Source: Mesorhizobium onobrychidis (GTDB lineage Bacteria > Pseudomonadota > Alphaproteobacteria > Rhizobiales > Rhizobiaceae). Taken from it: a stretch of DNA of 64,000 nt. This document shows positions 1-7,423 of the stretch, in pieces. The notes below the pieces were generated by a model. The model did no database searches. It was not told the origin of the DNA and was given only the letters and a program-made list of their open reading frames with translations. The stretch covers positions 1,240,001 through 1,304,000 of the forward strand of contig NZ_CP062229.1 of NCBI RefSeq assembly GCF_024707545.1, given 5' to 3'. Both the position numbers and the translations under genes were made by a program. Position 1 is the first letter of the stretch, and each line of letters starts with the position of its first letter.

Positions 1-56
1 GCCCCCACCATGAGCGTCGCAAGCAAAGCACCGAAAAGGATTGTCCGCGCCGGCAC
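1..56 (-). CDS. N-terminus of an exported protein (partial, runs off the window)
   Basis: A GTG codon at 56-54 lies one base after the thiE stop, with a GAGG-type ribosome-binding sequence in the end of thiE. It opens a frame of 18 residues to the window edge, reading VPARTILFGALLATLMVG: a basic start followed by a hydrophobic stretch, as in a Sec signal peptide. The tight coupling to thiE suggests one operon. The mature protein is outside the window, so no function can be given. An ATG at 11-9 in the same frame is an alternative start. Confidence 0.4.
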   Translation of the reverse strand, partial: MPARTILFGALLATLMVG

Positions 57-57
57 C

Positions 58-705
58 TCAGTCCTCGAAACGCGGCGCGGTTTCGTCGAGCAGCGCATTG
101 GCGCTAGCGACTGCCATCTTTGGGTCGACGCCGTCGGCAAAGACGGCGCTGGACAGCGCCACGAATTCGGCGCCGGTGGCAGCCACCGCTTCCACCGAAG
201 CGATGTCCGACCCGGCCATGACGATGCAGGGAATCTGAATCACATCTGCCCACCATTGCCCCAGAGTCAGGTTGCGTGGGTGCGGCTCCGGCTTGTTGTC
301 GTAGCCGAAGCGGCCGAAGAAGATGTACTCGGGCCTGAGCTCGCCGAGTTCCAGCGCATCGTCGCGGGTCTTGGCGCCGCCGGTGCCGACCATCATTTTT
401 GCCTGAAAACGTTCGATCGTCTCGGCGAGTTCGGCCTTGCCGACCTCGACATGAATGCCATCGGCCTGGACGCGGCCGGCGATGCGGGTGTCTCCGGCAA
501 TGACGACGGCAACGCCTGCCGCTTGCGCCGCCGGCACGATCTGTTCGGCGAAGGCCTGGAAGGAGGCATCGTCCATGCCGTTCTCGGGCAGGATCAGCGA
601 GGCGACGTCGCCGCCCTCGAACGCCGCGCCGATGCGCTCAGCCGGCACGCCGGGCGGCGCGATCAGCACGATGCGGCAGCGATTTGGAGGCGTTACGTCG
701 TTCAT
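58..705 (-). CDS. thiE: Thiamine-phosphate synthase family protein (ThiE-like)
   Basis: A predicted cytosolic TIM-barrel enzyme of 215 residues, the usual ThiE length. ThiE joins hydroxymethylpyrimidine diphosphate to the thiazole phosphate to make thiamine phosphate. The start MNDVTPPNRC was chosen because the 21 in-frame residues upstream look non-coding. Visible landmarks are the early-strand IAGDTRIAG region, the MVGTGGAKTRDDALELGEL helix typical of this family's rhizobial branch, the YIFFGRFG segment and the terminal VALSSAVF phosphate-site strand. The sequence is divergent from the classical ThiE (no clear GxTHxxxE loop), so it may be a ThiE/TenI-like paralogue. It lies 131 bp after a DMT transporter on the same strand. 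It has no riboswitch of its own, unlike thiBPQ at 38.5 kb. Confidence 0.7.
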   Translation of the reverse strand: MNDVTPPNRCRIVLIAPPGVPAERIGAAFEGGDVASLILPENGMDDASFQAFAEQIVPAAQAAGVAVVIAGDTRIAGRVQADGIHVEVGKAELAETIERFQAKMMVGTGGAKTRDDALELGELRPEYIFFGRFGYDNKPEPHPRNLTLGQWWADVIQIPCIVMAGSDIASVEAVAATGAEFVALSSAVFADGVDPKMAVASANALLDETAPRFED

Positions 706-836
706 TGGTTTTCGATCCCGGTTTTCGCCTATGCCGGGCGAAGATGGTTGCATTGCGGCATAGAGCAAAGTGCCGGCCTTGAACAGGCGGGCGGGGCAGG
801 ATCATTGGCGCAGGATTGTCGTCCGGCGTTCCTCTC

Positions 837-1766
837 TCACTTGATTGCCTGGGGGCTCTCGGCCGGGATCTTCGATTTCCACAGCGTCCAGCCAAGATTC
901 ATGCCGCCGGCGGCGATCAGGATGGCGGCGGCGCCGACGATCTGGGCCGGATGCAGCCGGTGGCCGAAGGCGACCACATCGACCAGGATCGCAACCACGG
1001 GATAGATGAAGGACAGCGACCCCTGCAGATGCGTCGGCAGTTTCTGAATGGCGCCGTACATCAGGATGTACATCAGACCGGTATGGACGACGCCAAGCGT
1101 CGCCAGCATGCTCCAGCTCCACGCATCGGCGGGAAGCTGGGAAAGATTGGCGAAGGGTGCCAGCACGACGACGCCGACGCAGACCTGGATCAGGGCGATC
1201 AGGTGCGGCGGCGTGCCTTTGAGCTTCTTGGTGACGATGGCGGCGACAGCCCAGAAGAAAGCCGCACCCAACGCCATCGCGATGCCGGTAAAATAATCTG
1301 TGCCGACATTACCTGTATTGGGGCCTGCATCGGAGCTCGCATCAGGCGAGCCTTGCACGATCAGCAGCATGCCGGCGAAGGCGATGCCAAGCCAGGCCAG
1401 CTTCGTCATGGTCAGCCGCTCTGAGAAGAAGAGCGCGCCAAAGCCGACCAGCATGAAGGGCTGCGTGTTGTAGACTGCCGTGGCGATCGAGATCGAGGCG
1501 CGGGAAAACGAGCTGAACAGCAGCAACCAGTTGATGACGATGGCCGCGCCGCCGAGAGCGGCGATCGCCACGATGCGCAGTGACAGCCTGCCGCGCAGCA
1601 GCCCCAGGGCAGCGCAGATGATCAGCAGCGTTATCGCGCCGAAGGCGCAGCGCCAGAAGACGACGTCCATGATGGGCTCGCCCGACATGATGACGAACCA
1701 TCCGATCGTGCCGAGGATCACCATTGCGGCCGTCATTTCGACCGTGCCACGCACCGTGCTGTCCAT
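837..1766 (-). CDS. EamA/DMT-family inner-membrane exporter
   Basis: A 309-residue hydrophobic protein with about ten predicted transmembrane segments arranged as two EamA repeats. The first starts near residue 8 (VEMTAAMVILGTIGWFVIM), the second near residue 160 (DYFTGIAMALGAAFFWAVA). Family members export amino acids, nucleotides or other metabolites; the substrate here cannot be read from sequence. It is divergent from an Lrp/AsnC regulator 134 bp away. That arrangement is common for amino-acid exporters of this superfamily and suggests the regulator senses an amino acid and controls this gene. ATG 1766 is the only convincing start. Confidence 0.85.
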   Translation of the reverse strand: MDSTVRGTVEMTAAMVILGTIGWFVIMSGEPIMDVVFWRCAFGAITLLIICAALGLLRGRLSLRIVAIAALGGAAIVINWLLLFSSFSRASISIATAVYNTQPFMLVGFGALFFSERLTMTKLAWLGIAFAGMLLIVQGSPDASSDAGPNTGNVGTDYFTGIAMALGAAFFWAVAAIVTKKLKGTPPHLIALIQVCVGVVVLAPFANLSQLPADAWSWSMLATLGVVHTGLMYILMYGAIQKLPTHLQGSLSFIYPVVAILVDVVAFGHRLHPAQIVGAAAILIAAGGMNLGWTLWKSKIPAESPQAIK

Positions 1767-1900
1767 GAATATTGCCTCTCGAAACGCTGATGCTTGATAA
1801 TTCCATGCCGCATCAGCGCTTTCTATAATTTGCGCCAGGTGATATGCCAGTCGTGCCTAATTAAATAAGGTGATGACGGCCTTTTCATTGGGAATGTCAA

Positions 1901-2359
1901 ATGCTGGACGATCTGGACCGACGCCTTCTCGAAATCCTGATCAAGGATTCGCGAACCTCATTGAAGGAACTGGCCCAACAGGTAGGACTGTCGTCGCCGA
2001 GTGTCGCGGAACGCCTGCGACGGCTGGAGGATCGTGGCGTTATCAGGGCCTTCACTGTCGAGATCGACCCGCAAGCGCTCGGCTACACGCTGCAGGCGAT
2101 CGTTCGCATCCGGCCTTTGCCAGGCAAGCTGCATATCGTCCAGAAGCTGATCGAGGAGATTCCGGAGTTTGGCGAATGCGACAAGGTGACGGGCGACGAC
2201 TGCTTTGTTGCCCGGCTGTTCGTTCGCTCGATCGGCGATCTCGACAAGCTCCTCGACCGTATCGCCGACAAGGCCGAAACCAGCACAGCCATCATCAAGG
2301 CGCAGCCGATCCGGAGGCGCCCACCGCCGCTCGCTGCAACCGCCATCTCAAAACCGTAA
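1901..2359 (+). CDS. Lrp/AsnC-family transcriptional regulator
   Basis: A 152-residue cytosolic DNA-binding protein. Residues 1-60 form the Lrp helix-turn-helix (LDDLDRRLLEILIKDSRT, then LKELAQQVGLSSPSVAERLRRLE). Residues 65-140 form the RAM/ActR ligand-sensing domain, with the expected CDKVTGDDCFVARLFVRSI strand-turn core. Length and layout match single-domain-pair Lrp regulators. It is divergent from the DMT exporter at 837-1766, so the 134-bp gap should hold its operator; an AT-rich stretch (1825-1870) there is the likely promoter zone. The ligand is unknown. The proline-rich last 20 residues are an ordinary variable tail. Confidence 0.92.
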   Translation: MLDDLDRRLLEILIKDSRTSLKELAQQVGLSSPSVAERLRRLEDRGVIRAFTVEIDPQALGYTLQAIVRIRPLPGKLHIVQKLIEEIPEFGECDKVTGDDCFVARLFVRSIGDLDKLLDRIADKAETSTAIIKAQPIRRRPPPLAATAISKP

Positions 2360-2471
2360 CAGGCCTCGGCACTCACGACGCATCGCATTGTGTGTACATT
2401 TGCAGTCGCGGCGCGAAGGTTTATCGGCTATTCCAGCGTCTACACGCTTTCCCTCCAACTGCTCCCCGCCG

Positions 2472-2914
2472 ATGTCAGGTCTTCTCCTCGATCCCTGGTT
2501 CTATGCCGCCGCCATTCCAGCCGTCATCCTGGTCGGTCTGTCCAAGGGCGGCTTTGGCGGTGCGGTCGGTTTCGTCGGCGTCCCGCTGATGGCGCTGGCC
2601 ATGTCGGCGGCCCGCCCTTCCAGGTCTATGCGCTGCCGATCCGACTTGATCCGAAAGTGCTGTCGGGCACCGCCGCAATCTTCTTTGCCGCCACCAACGC
2701 ATTGAAGCTCATCCCCTATTTTGCGCTGGGACAGTTCGACACCACCAACCTGACCGCGTCGGCGGTTCTGGTACCGCTGGCGCCGCTTTCGACCATCGCC
2801 GGCGCCTGGCTGGTCCGGCGGATGCGGCCGCAACTGTTCTACCCCTTCACCTACGCAACCGTGGCGGTCGTCGCTGTCAAGCTTCTGTGGGACGGGATTG
2901 CCGGCCTTCTCTAA
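2472..2914 (+). pseudogene. TSUP (TauE/SafE) permease with a large out-of-frame internal deletion
   Basis: TSUP permeases of about 250 residues export sulfite or sulfonates, or take up similar anions. The frame from ATG 2472 encodes a normal TSUP start (LLLDPWFYAAAIPAVILVGL, then SKGGFGGAVGFVGVPLMALAM) up to about 2601. The conserved C-terminal part (GGPPFQVYALPIRLDPKVLSG… to LLWDGIAGLL) continues only in a different frame, from about 2604 to 2914. The two parts abut directly. Roughly 120-130 residues normally lying between the GVPLMALAM and GGPPFQVYAL segments are missing, and the frame is broken at the junction. The product cannot be a working permease. A repeat element follows immediately. 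Confidence 0.85.
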
Positions 2915-3014
2915 AGCGCGTCGCGTTTGACCGGCCTCATGCGACGCGCATTAGGTTGTTGTTTTATGCATGACGTTATCGCAAAACCGCTGCACACTTT
3001 TGCGCGACATGCAT
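2914..3014. repeat. Family A intergenic repeat (double hairpin)
   Basis: Two hairpins in a row. The first has arms GCGCGTCGC and GCGACGCGC (about 2917-2949). The second runs from ATGCATGACGTTAT to GCGCGACATGCAT (about 2967-3014) around an AAAACCGCTGCACACTTTTG core. Recognisable copies of the second hairpin recur at 9772, 12264, 19169 and 47631. This copy lies between the convergent 3' ends of the TSUP relic and the DUF2269-type gene. Confidence 0.75.
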
Positions 3015-3073
3015 TAGATTGCCAGCCATGGAAGCTGCCGGCAGCCGAGCCGCCGTCAGCGTCACGGCAGATT

Positions 3074-3625
3074 TCAGGCGGCGCTCGGCACCAACCGACG
3101 CGTTCCGCCGAGGGCGAGAGCAATTCCGGTGGTCAGGACCAGCGCCATGCAGCCCAGGATGGTGACATCGTTCAGCGTCGGCTTCAGCACCATGTCGGCG
3201 ATGATCACCAGCATCACCGAATAGTCGATGCGTGCAGCGTTGAGGATGCGCTGGCCCTGGGCGAGGGCCGCCGGCGTGACGCCGTCCTTGGCGATCATCC
3301 CCGCCATGCGGTCGGCGGTCGGCTTGAAGATGAACATGCCGATGCAGAAAGTCGTCGCGTAGCCGGCAAGGCCGATCAGGATCCACAGGTCGGAGAAGCC
3401 GACCCAGAACCCGCACATGATGAGGCCGAAGGCGAGCGTCAGCATCGACATCGGCGCGAAGAACCTGTTGCCCAGCTCGCCAGTGGCGCGCATGGCCTGC
3501 AGCATGCCTTCGATGTTTCCGGCGCGATCGGCGCGCACCGCAAGCACCATCAGTGTGAAGCCGCCGCCGACCCAGAGGATCGCCGAGAGGACGTGCAGAA
3601 ATTTGACGATCGAGTACCAATCCAT
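3074..3625 (-). CDS. DUF2269-like integral membrane protein
   Basis: A 183-residue inner-membrane protein with four or five hydrophobic segments. It begins MDWYSIVKFLHVLSAILWVG, the KxxHxxxxxxWxG pattern seen in DUF2269/CopD-like membrane proteins. The start at 3625 is fixed by a strong AAGGAGG site five bases upstream; the longer frame lacks one. Other segments include FGLIMCGFWVGFSDLWILIG and MALVLTTGIALALGG. The family has no assigned biochemical role; the first-helix histidine hints at metal or haem contact by analogy with CopD, which is inference. It is convergent with the TSUP relic and divergent from the small membrane protein at 3974. Confidence 0.75.
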   Translation of the reverse strand: MDWYSIVKFLHVLSAILWVGGGFTLMVLAVRADRAGNIEGMLQAMRATGELGNRFFAPMSMLTLAFGLIMCGFWVGFSDLWILIGLAGYATTFCIGMFIFKPTADRMAGMIAKDGVTPAALAQGQRILNAARIDYSVMLVIIADMVLKPTLNDVTILGCMALVLTTGIALALGGTRRLVPSAA

Positions 3626-3973
3626 GGTTGCCTCCTTGGATGTTTGACGATCGCGAGCGGCGCACATCTGCTCCGTCTCGCTGCGAGGAGCGGGCGTTTA
3701 GCGGGGCGCCTGTTTCGGAACGATGTCGCGCGGGGGGCAGCTTTGTTTCGACGTCCTATGAGACACGGCCGTAACGGGATCGCTCAACAATTGTGCCAGC
3801 GCGTCGTGCTGTTTTCTGCTATTCTGACGGCGCCGGGGGAAGGGTCGGGCGCCATGCGGCATCGTCCAGAAACATTGCCGATGCTAATGCGCCGATGCCG
3901 GGGACCCGGTGGCGGGTCGACCGCCTGAATTCAACCCATTCCCATGACGGGAAAAGGCAAATCGGGGGATACT
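3626..3973. other. Divergent intergenic region
   Basis: A 348-bp gap between two divergently transcribed membrane-protein genes. It must hold both promoters. No reading frame with family features, no clear palindrome and no RNA structure were recognised. Confidence 0.5.
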
Positions 3974-4378
3974 ATGCAAAAGGTAGCACGAAATTTCTTC
4001 ACGCTCGCCGTCGTCTACGCACTGTTCGGGATGGCGCTCGGCCTTCAGATGGCAATCAGCAAAGATCATGCGCAGATGCCGACCCACGCCCACATCATGG
4101 TGGCCGGATGGCTGATGTCGGCGGTGTTTGCCTTCTTCTACCATTTGTTTCCGGCAATCGGGCAAAAGACGCTCGCCACGGTCCATTTCTGGTTGACGGC
4201 AATCAGTGGCATCGGCCTGTTGATCGGCCTTTACATCATGCTTGCCGGCAACCCGGCGATCGAGCCGCTGGTGGCAATATCCTCGATGGGGTTTTACGCC
4301 GGATTGCTGCTGTTCGCCTATATCGCGCTGCCGGTGGTCTGGAAAGCCGAGCGGCTTCCTCAAGCCCAAAAGGCCTGA
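3974..4378 (+). CDS. Small membrane protein resembling part of haem-copper oxidase subunit I
   Basis: A 134-residue protein with four predicted transmembrane helices. ATG 3974 was preferred over an upstream in-frame codon because a GGGGG stretch lies at the right distance and the first helix follows at once. The second helix region reads MPTHAHIMVAGWLMSAVFAF, followed by YHLFP and VHFWL. This histidine arrangement recalls the central helices of CcoN/NorB-type oxidase subunit I, where such histidines bind haem. The protein is far too short to be a full subunit I (about 450 residues), so it is probably a stand-alone relative. Function is unknown; haem binding is inference. Confidence 0.65.
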   Translation: MQKVARNFFTLAVVYALFGMALGLQMAISKDHAQMPTHAHIMVAGWLMSAVFAFFYHLFPAIGQKTLATVHFWLTAISGIGLLIGLYIMLAGNPAIEPLVAISSMGFYAGLLLFAYIALPVVWKAERLPQAQKA

Positions 4379-4440
4379 ATATTGTGCTGTTACGGCACAG
4401 GCGGGCGACGCTTGTTCAAAAAATATCCGCGCCGTTAAGG

Positions 4441-4469
4441 CTTCATTAAGCTTTACAGGCGTTTACTAT
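4441..4469 (+). promoter_or_regulatory. Candidate sigma-70 promoter of the small RNA
   Basis: CTTCAT (4441-4446), a 17-base spacer and TACTAT (4464-4469) match the alphaproteobacterial housekeeping pattern with optimal spacing. Transcription would begin near 4475, just before the first hairpin of the RNA. Confidence 0.5.
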
Positions 4470-4474
4470 GTGCA

Positions 4475-4571
4475 TCCAGTGATCTGGATTCTTACCGAGT
4501 GGTTGGAGCCACTTTGTTTGACGCCTCCCTGTTAAACTCCTGAGAGCCGCCTTATCCGCGGCTCTTTTTTT
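4475..4571 (+). ncRNA. mmgR: Probable MmgR/suhB-type (alpha-r8) small regulatory RNA
   Basis: An RNA of about 95 nt fits between the promoter and a strong terminator. Hairpin 1 is ATCCAG-TGAT-CTGGAT (4474-4489). Hairpin 2 is AGTGG-TTGGAG-CCACT (4498-4513). A single-stranded stretch with CCTCCC (4524-4529) follows and could pair with Shine-Dalgarno sequences. The terminator is AGAGCCGC…GCGGCTCT (4543-4565) with seven T. This layout and the central sequence resemble the rhizobial suhB motif, later named MmgR, an Hfq-linked sRNA reported to limit polyhydroxybutyrate and phasin levels. The RNA call rests on what is seen; the family name rests on memory of the motif and needs a covariance-model search. 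Confidence 0.6.
4543..4571 (+). terminator. Rho-independent terminator of the small RNA
   Basis: A perfect 8-bp stem AGAGCCGC/GCGGCTCT (4543-4550 with 4558-4565), a 7-base loop and a run of T to 4571. Confidence 0.85.
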
Positions 4572-4740
4572 GTGCGCGATCCGGATTGCCAACGCCTGCG
4601 CCGCCATTAACCGTTTGTTAAACATGTGCTTGCCTTCGCCGGCGGCGAAGCGCATTTTCAAGCCTCGGTCATATAGGGTGCAGGGCGTGACGGCGATGAC
4701 GCCGATTCGGCCGGCTGTAAGGCAAGTGCAGGGCGTATCG

Positions 4741-5271
4741 ATGAACGACTCTTCGAAGGGAAGCGCGAAAACCATCAAGCTGGCGGAGCGCCGGGTTTTC
4801 TCCCAATCCTTCAAGCCGCTCTACCAGGAAGGCATGGGCCTGGTCGAGCAGGCGGCCGAATATCTGGACGGCAACGGCCGGGCCGAAGCGAAGAAACTGT
4901 CCAGGCTGGCGGCGACGCTCTATGCGGCCGAGTCGATGCGACTGACCACGAGGCTGATGCAGGTCGCCTCCTGGCTGCTTTTGCAGCGCGCGGCGAATTC
5001 CGGCGAGATGACCCGCGATCAGGTTGCTTCCGAAAAATCCAAGGTGCGTCTCGACACCGCTTCCGCCAACAACGATGCCGCAGGCTGGGTCGAACTGCCC
5101 AAGGATTTTCTTGATCTCGTCAACCGTTCGCTGCGCCTGCAGGCGCTGGTGCGTCGCATGGACGAGGAAATCTACGGCAGCGCCGTGGCCGAGGTCTCGC
5201 CATCCGGCCACCCCGTCAATCCGGTTTCCGATCAGATCACGCTGCTGAACACGGCTTTCGCCCGCGGCTGA
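4741..5271 (+). CDS. rcdA: DUF1465 / RcdA-family protein (regulator of CtrA degradation)
   Basis: A 176-residue cytosolic, helix-rich protein. In Caulobacter, RcdA (DUF1465) is an adaptor that, with CpdR and PopA, delivers the cell-cycle regulator CtrA to ClpXP. Family features are the N-terminal helix RRVFSQSFKPLYQEGMGLVE, the alanine-rich AAEYLDGNGRAEAKKLSRLA helix, MRLTTRLMQVASWLLLQRA and the C-terminal LRLQALVRRMDEEIYG. ATG 4741 gives the standard family length; codons upstream overlap the sRNA. The conservation suggests a similar adaptor role here, which is inference. A gap of 230 bp leads to ruvC. Confidence 0.82.
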   Translation: MNDSSKGSAKTIKLAERRVFSQSFKPLYQEGMGLVEQAAEYLDGNGRAEAKKLSRLAATLYAAESMRLTTRLMQVASWLLLQRAANSGEMTRDQVASEKSKVRLDTASANNDAAGWVELPKDFLDLVNRSLRLQALVRRMDEEIYGSAVAEVSPSGHPVNPVSDQITLLNTAFARG

Positions 5272-5503
5272 GAGACTGTTTGGAAACTTTACTCCGGCGG
5301 CCATCTGACTGCGCTTTCTGCGCTTCCGGTGCTCACGGACCCAAATGTCCGCTCCGCTCCGGTTCTCGAAACCACCACCATATGACTCGCCGGAGCGACT
5401 TTCGAAACGGCCTCTTAGAGGCTCTCCTGGACGTAGCCAGAACCTGTTTCTGGTTTGTTCACATTTCGCTGGCATCGCTGTCCGTCAAGGGTAAACTCGG
5501 CGG

Positions 5504-6016
5504 ATGGGGGAAACGATTCGCATCATCGGCATCGATCCGGGGCTGAGGCGCACCGGCTGGGGCATCGTCGAGAGCCTCGGCAATTCGCTGCGCTTCGTCG
5601 CCTCCGGCACCGTGCGTTCCGACGACAAGGCGGCGCTGGCGACACGGCTTTGCCAGTTGCATGACGGGCTTGCCGAGATCCTGCATACCGCCATGCCGCA
5701 CGAGGCAGCGGTCGAGCAGACTTTCGTCAACAAGGATGCGGCCGCGACGCTGAAGCTTGGCCAGGCGCGCGGCATCGCCATGCTGGTGCCGGCGCTGGCC
5801 GGTCTGGTCGTTGCCGAATATGCGCCCAACGCCGTCAAGAAGGCGGTGATCGGCGTCGGCCATGGCGACAAGAAACAGATCCACATGATGGTCAAGGTGC
5901 TGATGCCGAAGGCGACGTTCGACACCGACGATGCCGCCGACGCGCTGGCCATTGCCATCTGCCACGCGCATCACCGGCAGAGTGTTGTCTATAGGATGGC
6001 GGCGCTGGCCGGATGA
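5504..6016 (+). CDS. ruvC: Holliday junction resolvase RuvC
   Basis: A 170-residue endonuclease that, as a dimer, cuts Holliday junctions delivered by RuvAB. Catalytic acidic residues are visible: D11 in [14 protein letters not shown], the Glu in [20 protein letters not shown], and the Asp pair in [17 protein letters not shown] near the C-terminus. Length matches the family. The start MGETIRIIG is the one placing IGIDPG at the usual position. ruvC normally precedes ruvA directly; here a toxin-antitoxin module (6073-6732) has been inserted between them. Confidence 0.97.
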   Translation: MGETIRIIGIDPGLRRTGWGIVESLGNSLRFVASGTVRSDDKAALATRLCQLHDGLAEILHTAMPHEAAVEQTFVNKDAAATLKLGQARGIAMLVPALAGLVVAEYAPNAVKKAVIGVGHGDKKQIHMMVKVLMPKATFDTDDAADALAIAICHAHHRQSVVYRMAALAG

Positions 6017-6051
6017 GTTTGTTCTTGACTTGTTCTCAGGCCGGCAATAAG

Positions 6052-6072
6052 TAATACCTGCGAGGTATTACC
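6052..6072 (+). promoter_or_regulatory. Operator-like palindrome before the VapB-like antitoxin
   Basis: Inverted repeat GTAATACCT (6052-6060) and AGGTATTAC (6064-6072) with a three-base centre ends exactly at the antitoxin ATG, where it could also cover the ribosome-binding site. AbrB-type antitoxins autoregulate through such sites. Confidence 0.6.
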
Positions 6073-6342
6073 ATGCGAGTGACAACCAAAGGACAGGTGA
6101 CGATCCCGAAAGAGATACGGGATCGCCTGGGCATCGGCCCAGGCTCGGAGGTGGAGTTCTTGCCCACCGAGGACGGCGTCCGTGTTGTTGCGGTCAACGA
6201 AAACATTTCCGAAGAAGAGGTTTCCCGTAGATTCAGCCGGATTCTCGATCAAATGGCCGGTACGTTGGATCTGGGAGGGATGACGACGGACGAGTATATG
6301 GAGTGGCTGAGGGGTCCACGTGAAGATCTCGACATTGATTGA
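6073..6342 (+). CDS. AbrB/SpoVT-type antitoxin (VapB-like)
   Basis: An 89-residue protein whose first 45 residues are a typical swapped-hairpin AbrB domain: MRVTTKGQVTIPKEIRDRLG, then IGPGSEVEFL. Residues 50-89 (ISEEEVSRRFSRILDQMAG … TTDEYMEWLRG) are the toxin-binding tail. Such antitoxins neutralise a PIN-domain VapC and repress their own operon. An AT-rich stretch with GTAATACCTGCGAGGTATTAC (6052-6072, split here only by its centre) forms an inverted repeat GTAATACCT/AGGTATTAC directly before the start and is a good operator candidate. The downstream toxin has lost its start, so this antitoxin is probably an orphan. The module interrupts the ruv operon. Confidence 0.88.
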   Translation: MRVTTKGQVTIPKEIRDRLGIGPGSEVEFLPTEDGVRVVAVNENISEEEVSRRFSRILDQMAGTLDLGGMTTDEYMEWLRGPREDLDID

Positions 6343-6732
6343 CATGTCCTGATCGACGTTTGGGGTCCCGCCGGACGGGAGACGAAGTGGTCGGCGTCGG
6401 CGATCACCGCATGCCGGCGCGATGGCGCACTCGTTATCAACACAATCGTCTGGTCTGAACTCGCGCCGCTGATAGCGGAGGCGGCCCTTCGTAAAGCAGT
6501 CGAGACGCTCAAGATGGATCGCGAATTCTTGCCTTGGGAGGCGGCATTCCTTGCCGGCGTCACGCATTCCCGCTATCGCCGCGCTGGCGGGGTCCGCGAA
6601 CAAATGCTGCCGGATTTCTTCATTGGAGCCCATGCGGTTGTCGCCGGACATCGTCTGCTGACGCGCGAAGCCGCGCGTTATCGCAGCTACTTCCCGGACC
6701 TCGACATCATGTCTCCCGAAACCCATCCATGA
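6343..6732 (+). pseudogene. VapC-like PIN-domain toxin lacking a start and its first catalytic Asp
   Basis: From 6346 the frame reads VLIDVWGPAGRETKWSAS onward through IVWSELAPLIA, LPDFFIGAHAVVAGHRLLTR and DLDIMSPETHP, clearly a VapC-type PIN ribonuclease of about 130 residues. There is no ATG, GTG or TTG in this frame before 6514, and the frame is closed by the antitoxin stop at 6340-6342. An ATG at 6344 is out of frame and hits TGA after two codons. Intact relatives begin MILIDTNVLID, which contains two near-copies of an ATCCTGATCGAC-type sequence. A slip between them would delete about 19 bases and give exactly what is seen. The first metal-binding Asp is lost, and the usual TRD is TRE. 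A 72-residue internal start at 6514 would lack the nuclease core. Confidence 0.8.
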
Positions 6733-6759
6733 GGGCCTTGTATACATGAGAGCTTTGGC

Positions 6760-7380
6760 ATGATCGGCAAGCTCAAAGGCACGCTGGACGAAATCGACGA
6801 GGATTTCTGCATCATCGACGTGCATGGCGTCGGCTATGTCGCCCACTGCTCGGCGCGCACGCTGGCCGCCTTACCGGCCCCCGGCGAGGCGGTGGTGCTG
6901 TTCATCGAAACCTATGTCCGCGAGGACATGCTGCGGCTTTACGGTTTCCAGTCGGTGCTGGAGCGCGAATGGTTCCGGCTGTTGATGAGCAATGTGCAGG
7001 GTGTTGGCGCCAAGGTGGCGCTGGCTATTCTCTCGACCCTGGCGCCGGCCGATCTCGCTAATGCCATCGCGCTGCGTGATATTGCTATGGTCAGCCGCGC
7101 GCCAGGCGTCGGCAAAAAGGTGGCCGAGCGCATCGTCACCGAACTGAAGAACAAGGCGCCAGCCTATGCGGGCACTGCCTCTGGCACGATTGGCCTAAAG
7201 CAGGAGCTCGGCGATGGCGTCGCGCCGGCGCCGTTCACCGACGCCGTCTCGGCGCTGGTCAATCTCGGCTATTCGCGCGATACCGCCGCCAATGCGGTGG
7301 CGGCGGCGCTGAAGAGCGCCGGCGAGGATGCGGATGCTTCGAAGCTTATTCGATTCGGGCTGAAGGAGCTGGCGCGGTGA
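6760..7380 (+). CDS. ruvA: Holliday junction branch-migration protein RuvA
   Basis: A 206-residue DNA-binding protein that forms the tetrameric core of the RuvAB motor on four-way junctions. The N-terminal OB-fold begins [13 protein letters not shown]. Two helix-hairpin-helix motifs follow ([13 protein letters not shown] and [16 protein letters not shown]). Residues 155-206 form the flexible linker and the RuvB-binding domain III ([20 protein letters not shown]). Length and order match the family. It is 43 bp upstream of ruvB and separated from ruvC by the inserted toxin-antitoxin module. Confidence 0.97.
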   Translation: MIGKLKGTLDEIDEDFCIIDVHGVGYVAHCSARTLAALPAPGEAVVLFIETYVREDMLRLYGFQSVLEREWFRLLMSNVQGVGAKVALAILSTLAPADLANAIALRDIAMVSRAPGVGKKVAERIVTELKNKAPAYAGTASGTIGLKQELGDGVAPAPFTDAVSALVNLGYSRDTAANAVAAALKSAGEDADASKLIRFGLKELAR

Positions 7381-7423
7381 GTCTGCGCTTGTCCCGTTCC
7401 CTGCCCTGTGCAAGGAAGGCCGC

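Noticed and set aside
6514..6732. A 72-residue protein from the internal ATG of the VapC relic
   Set aside because: It has no ribosome-binding site and lacks half of the PIN nuclease core.
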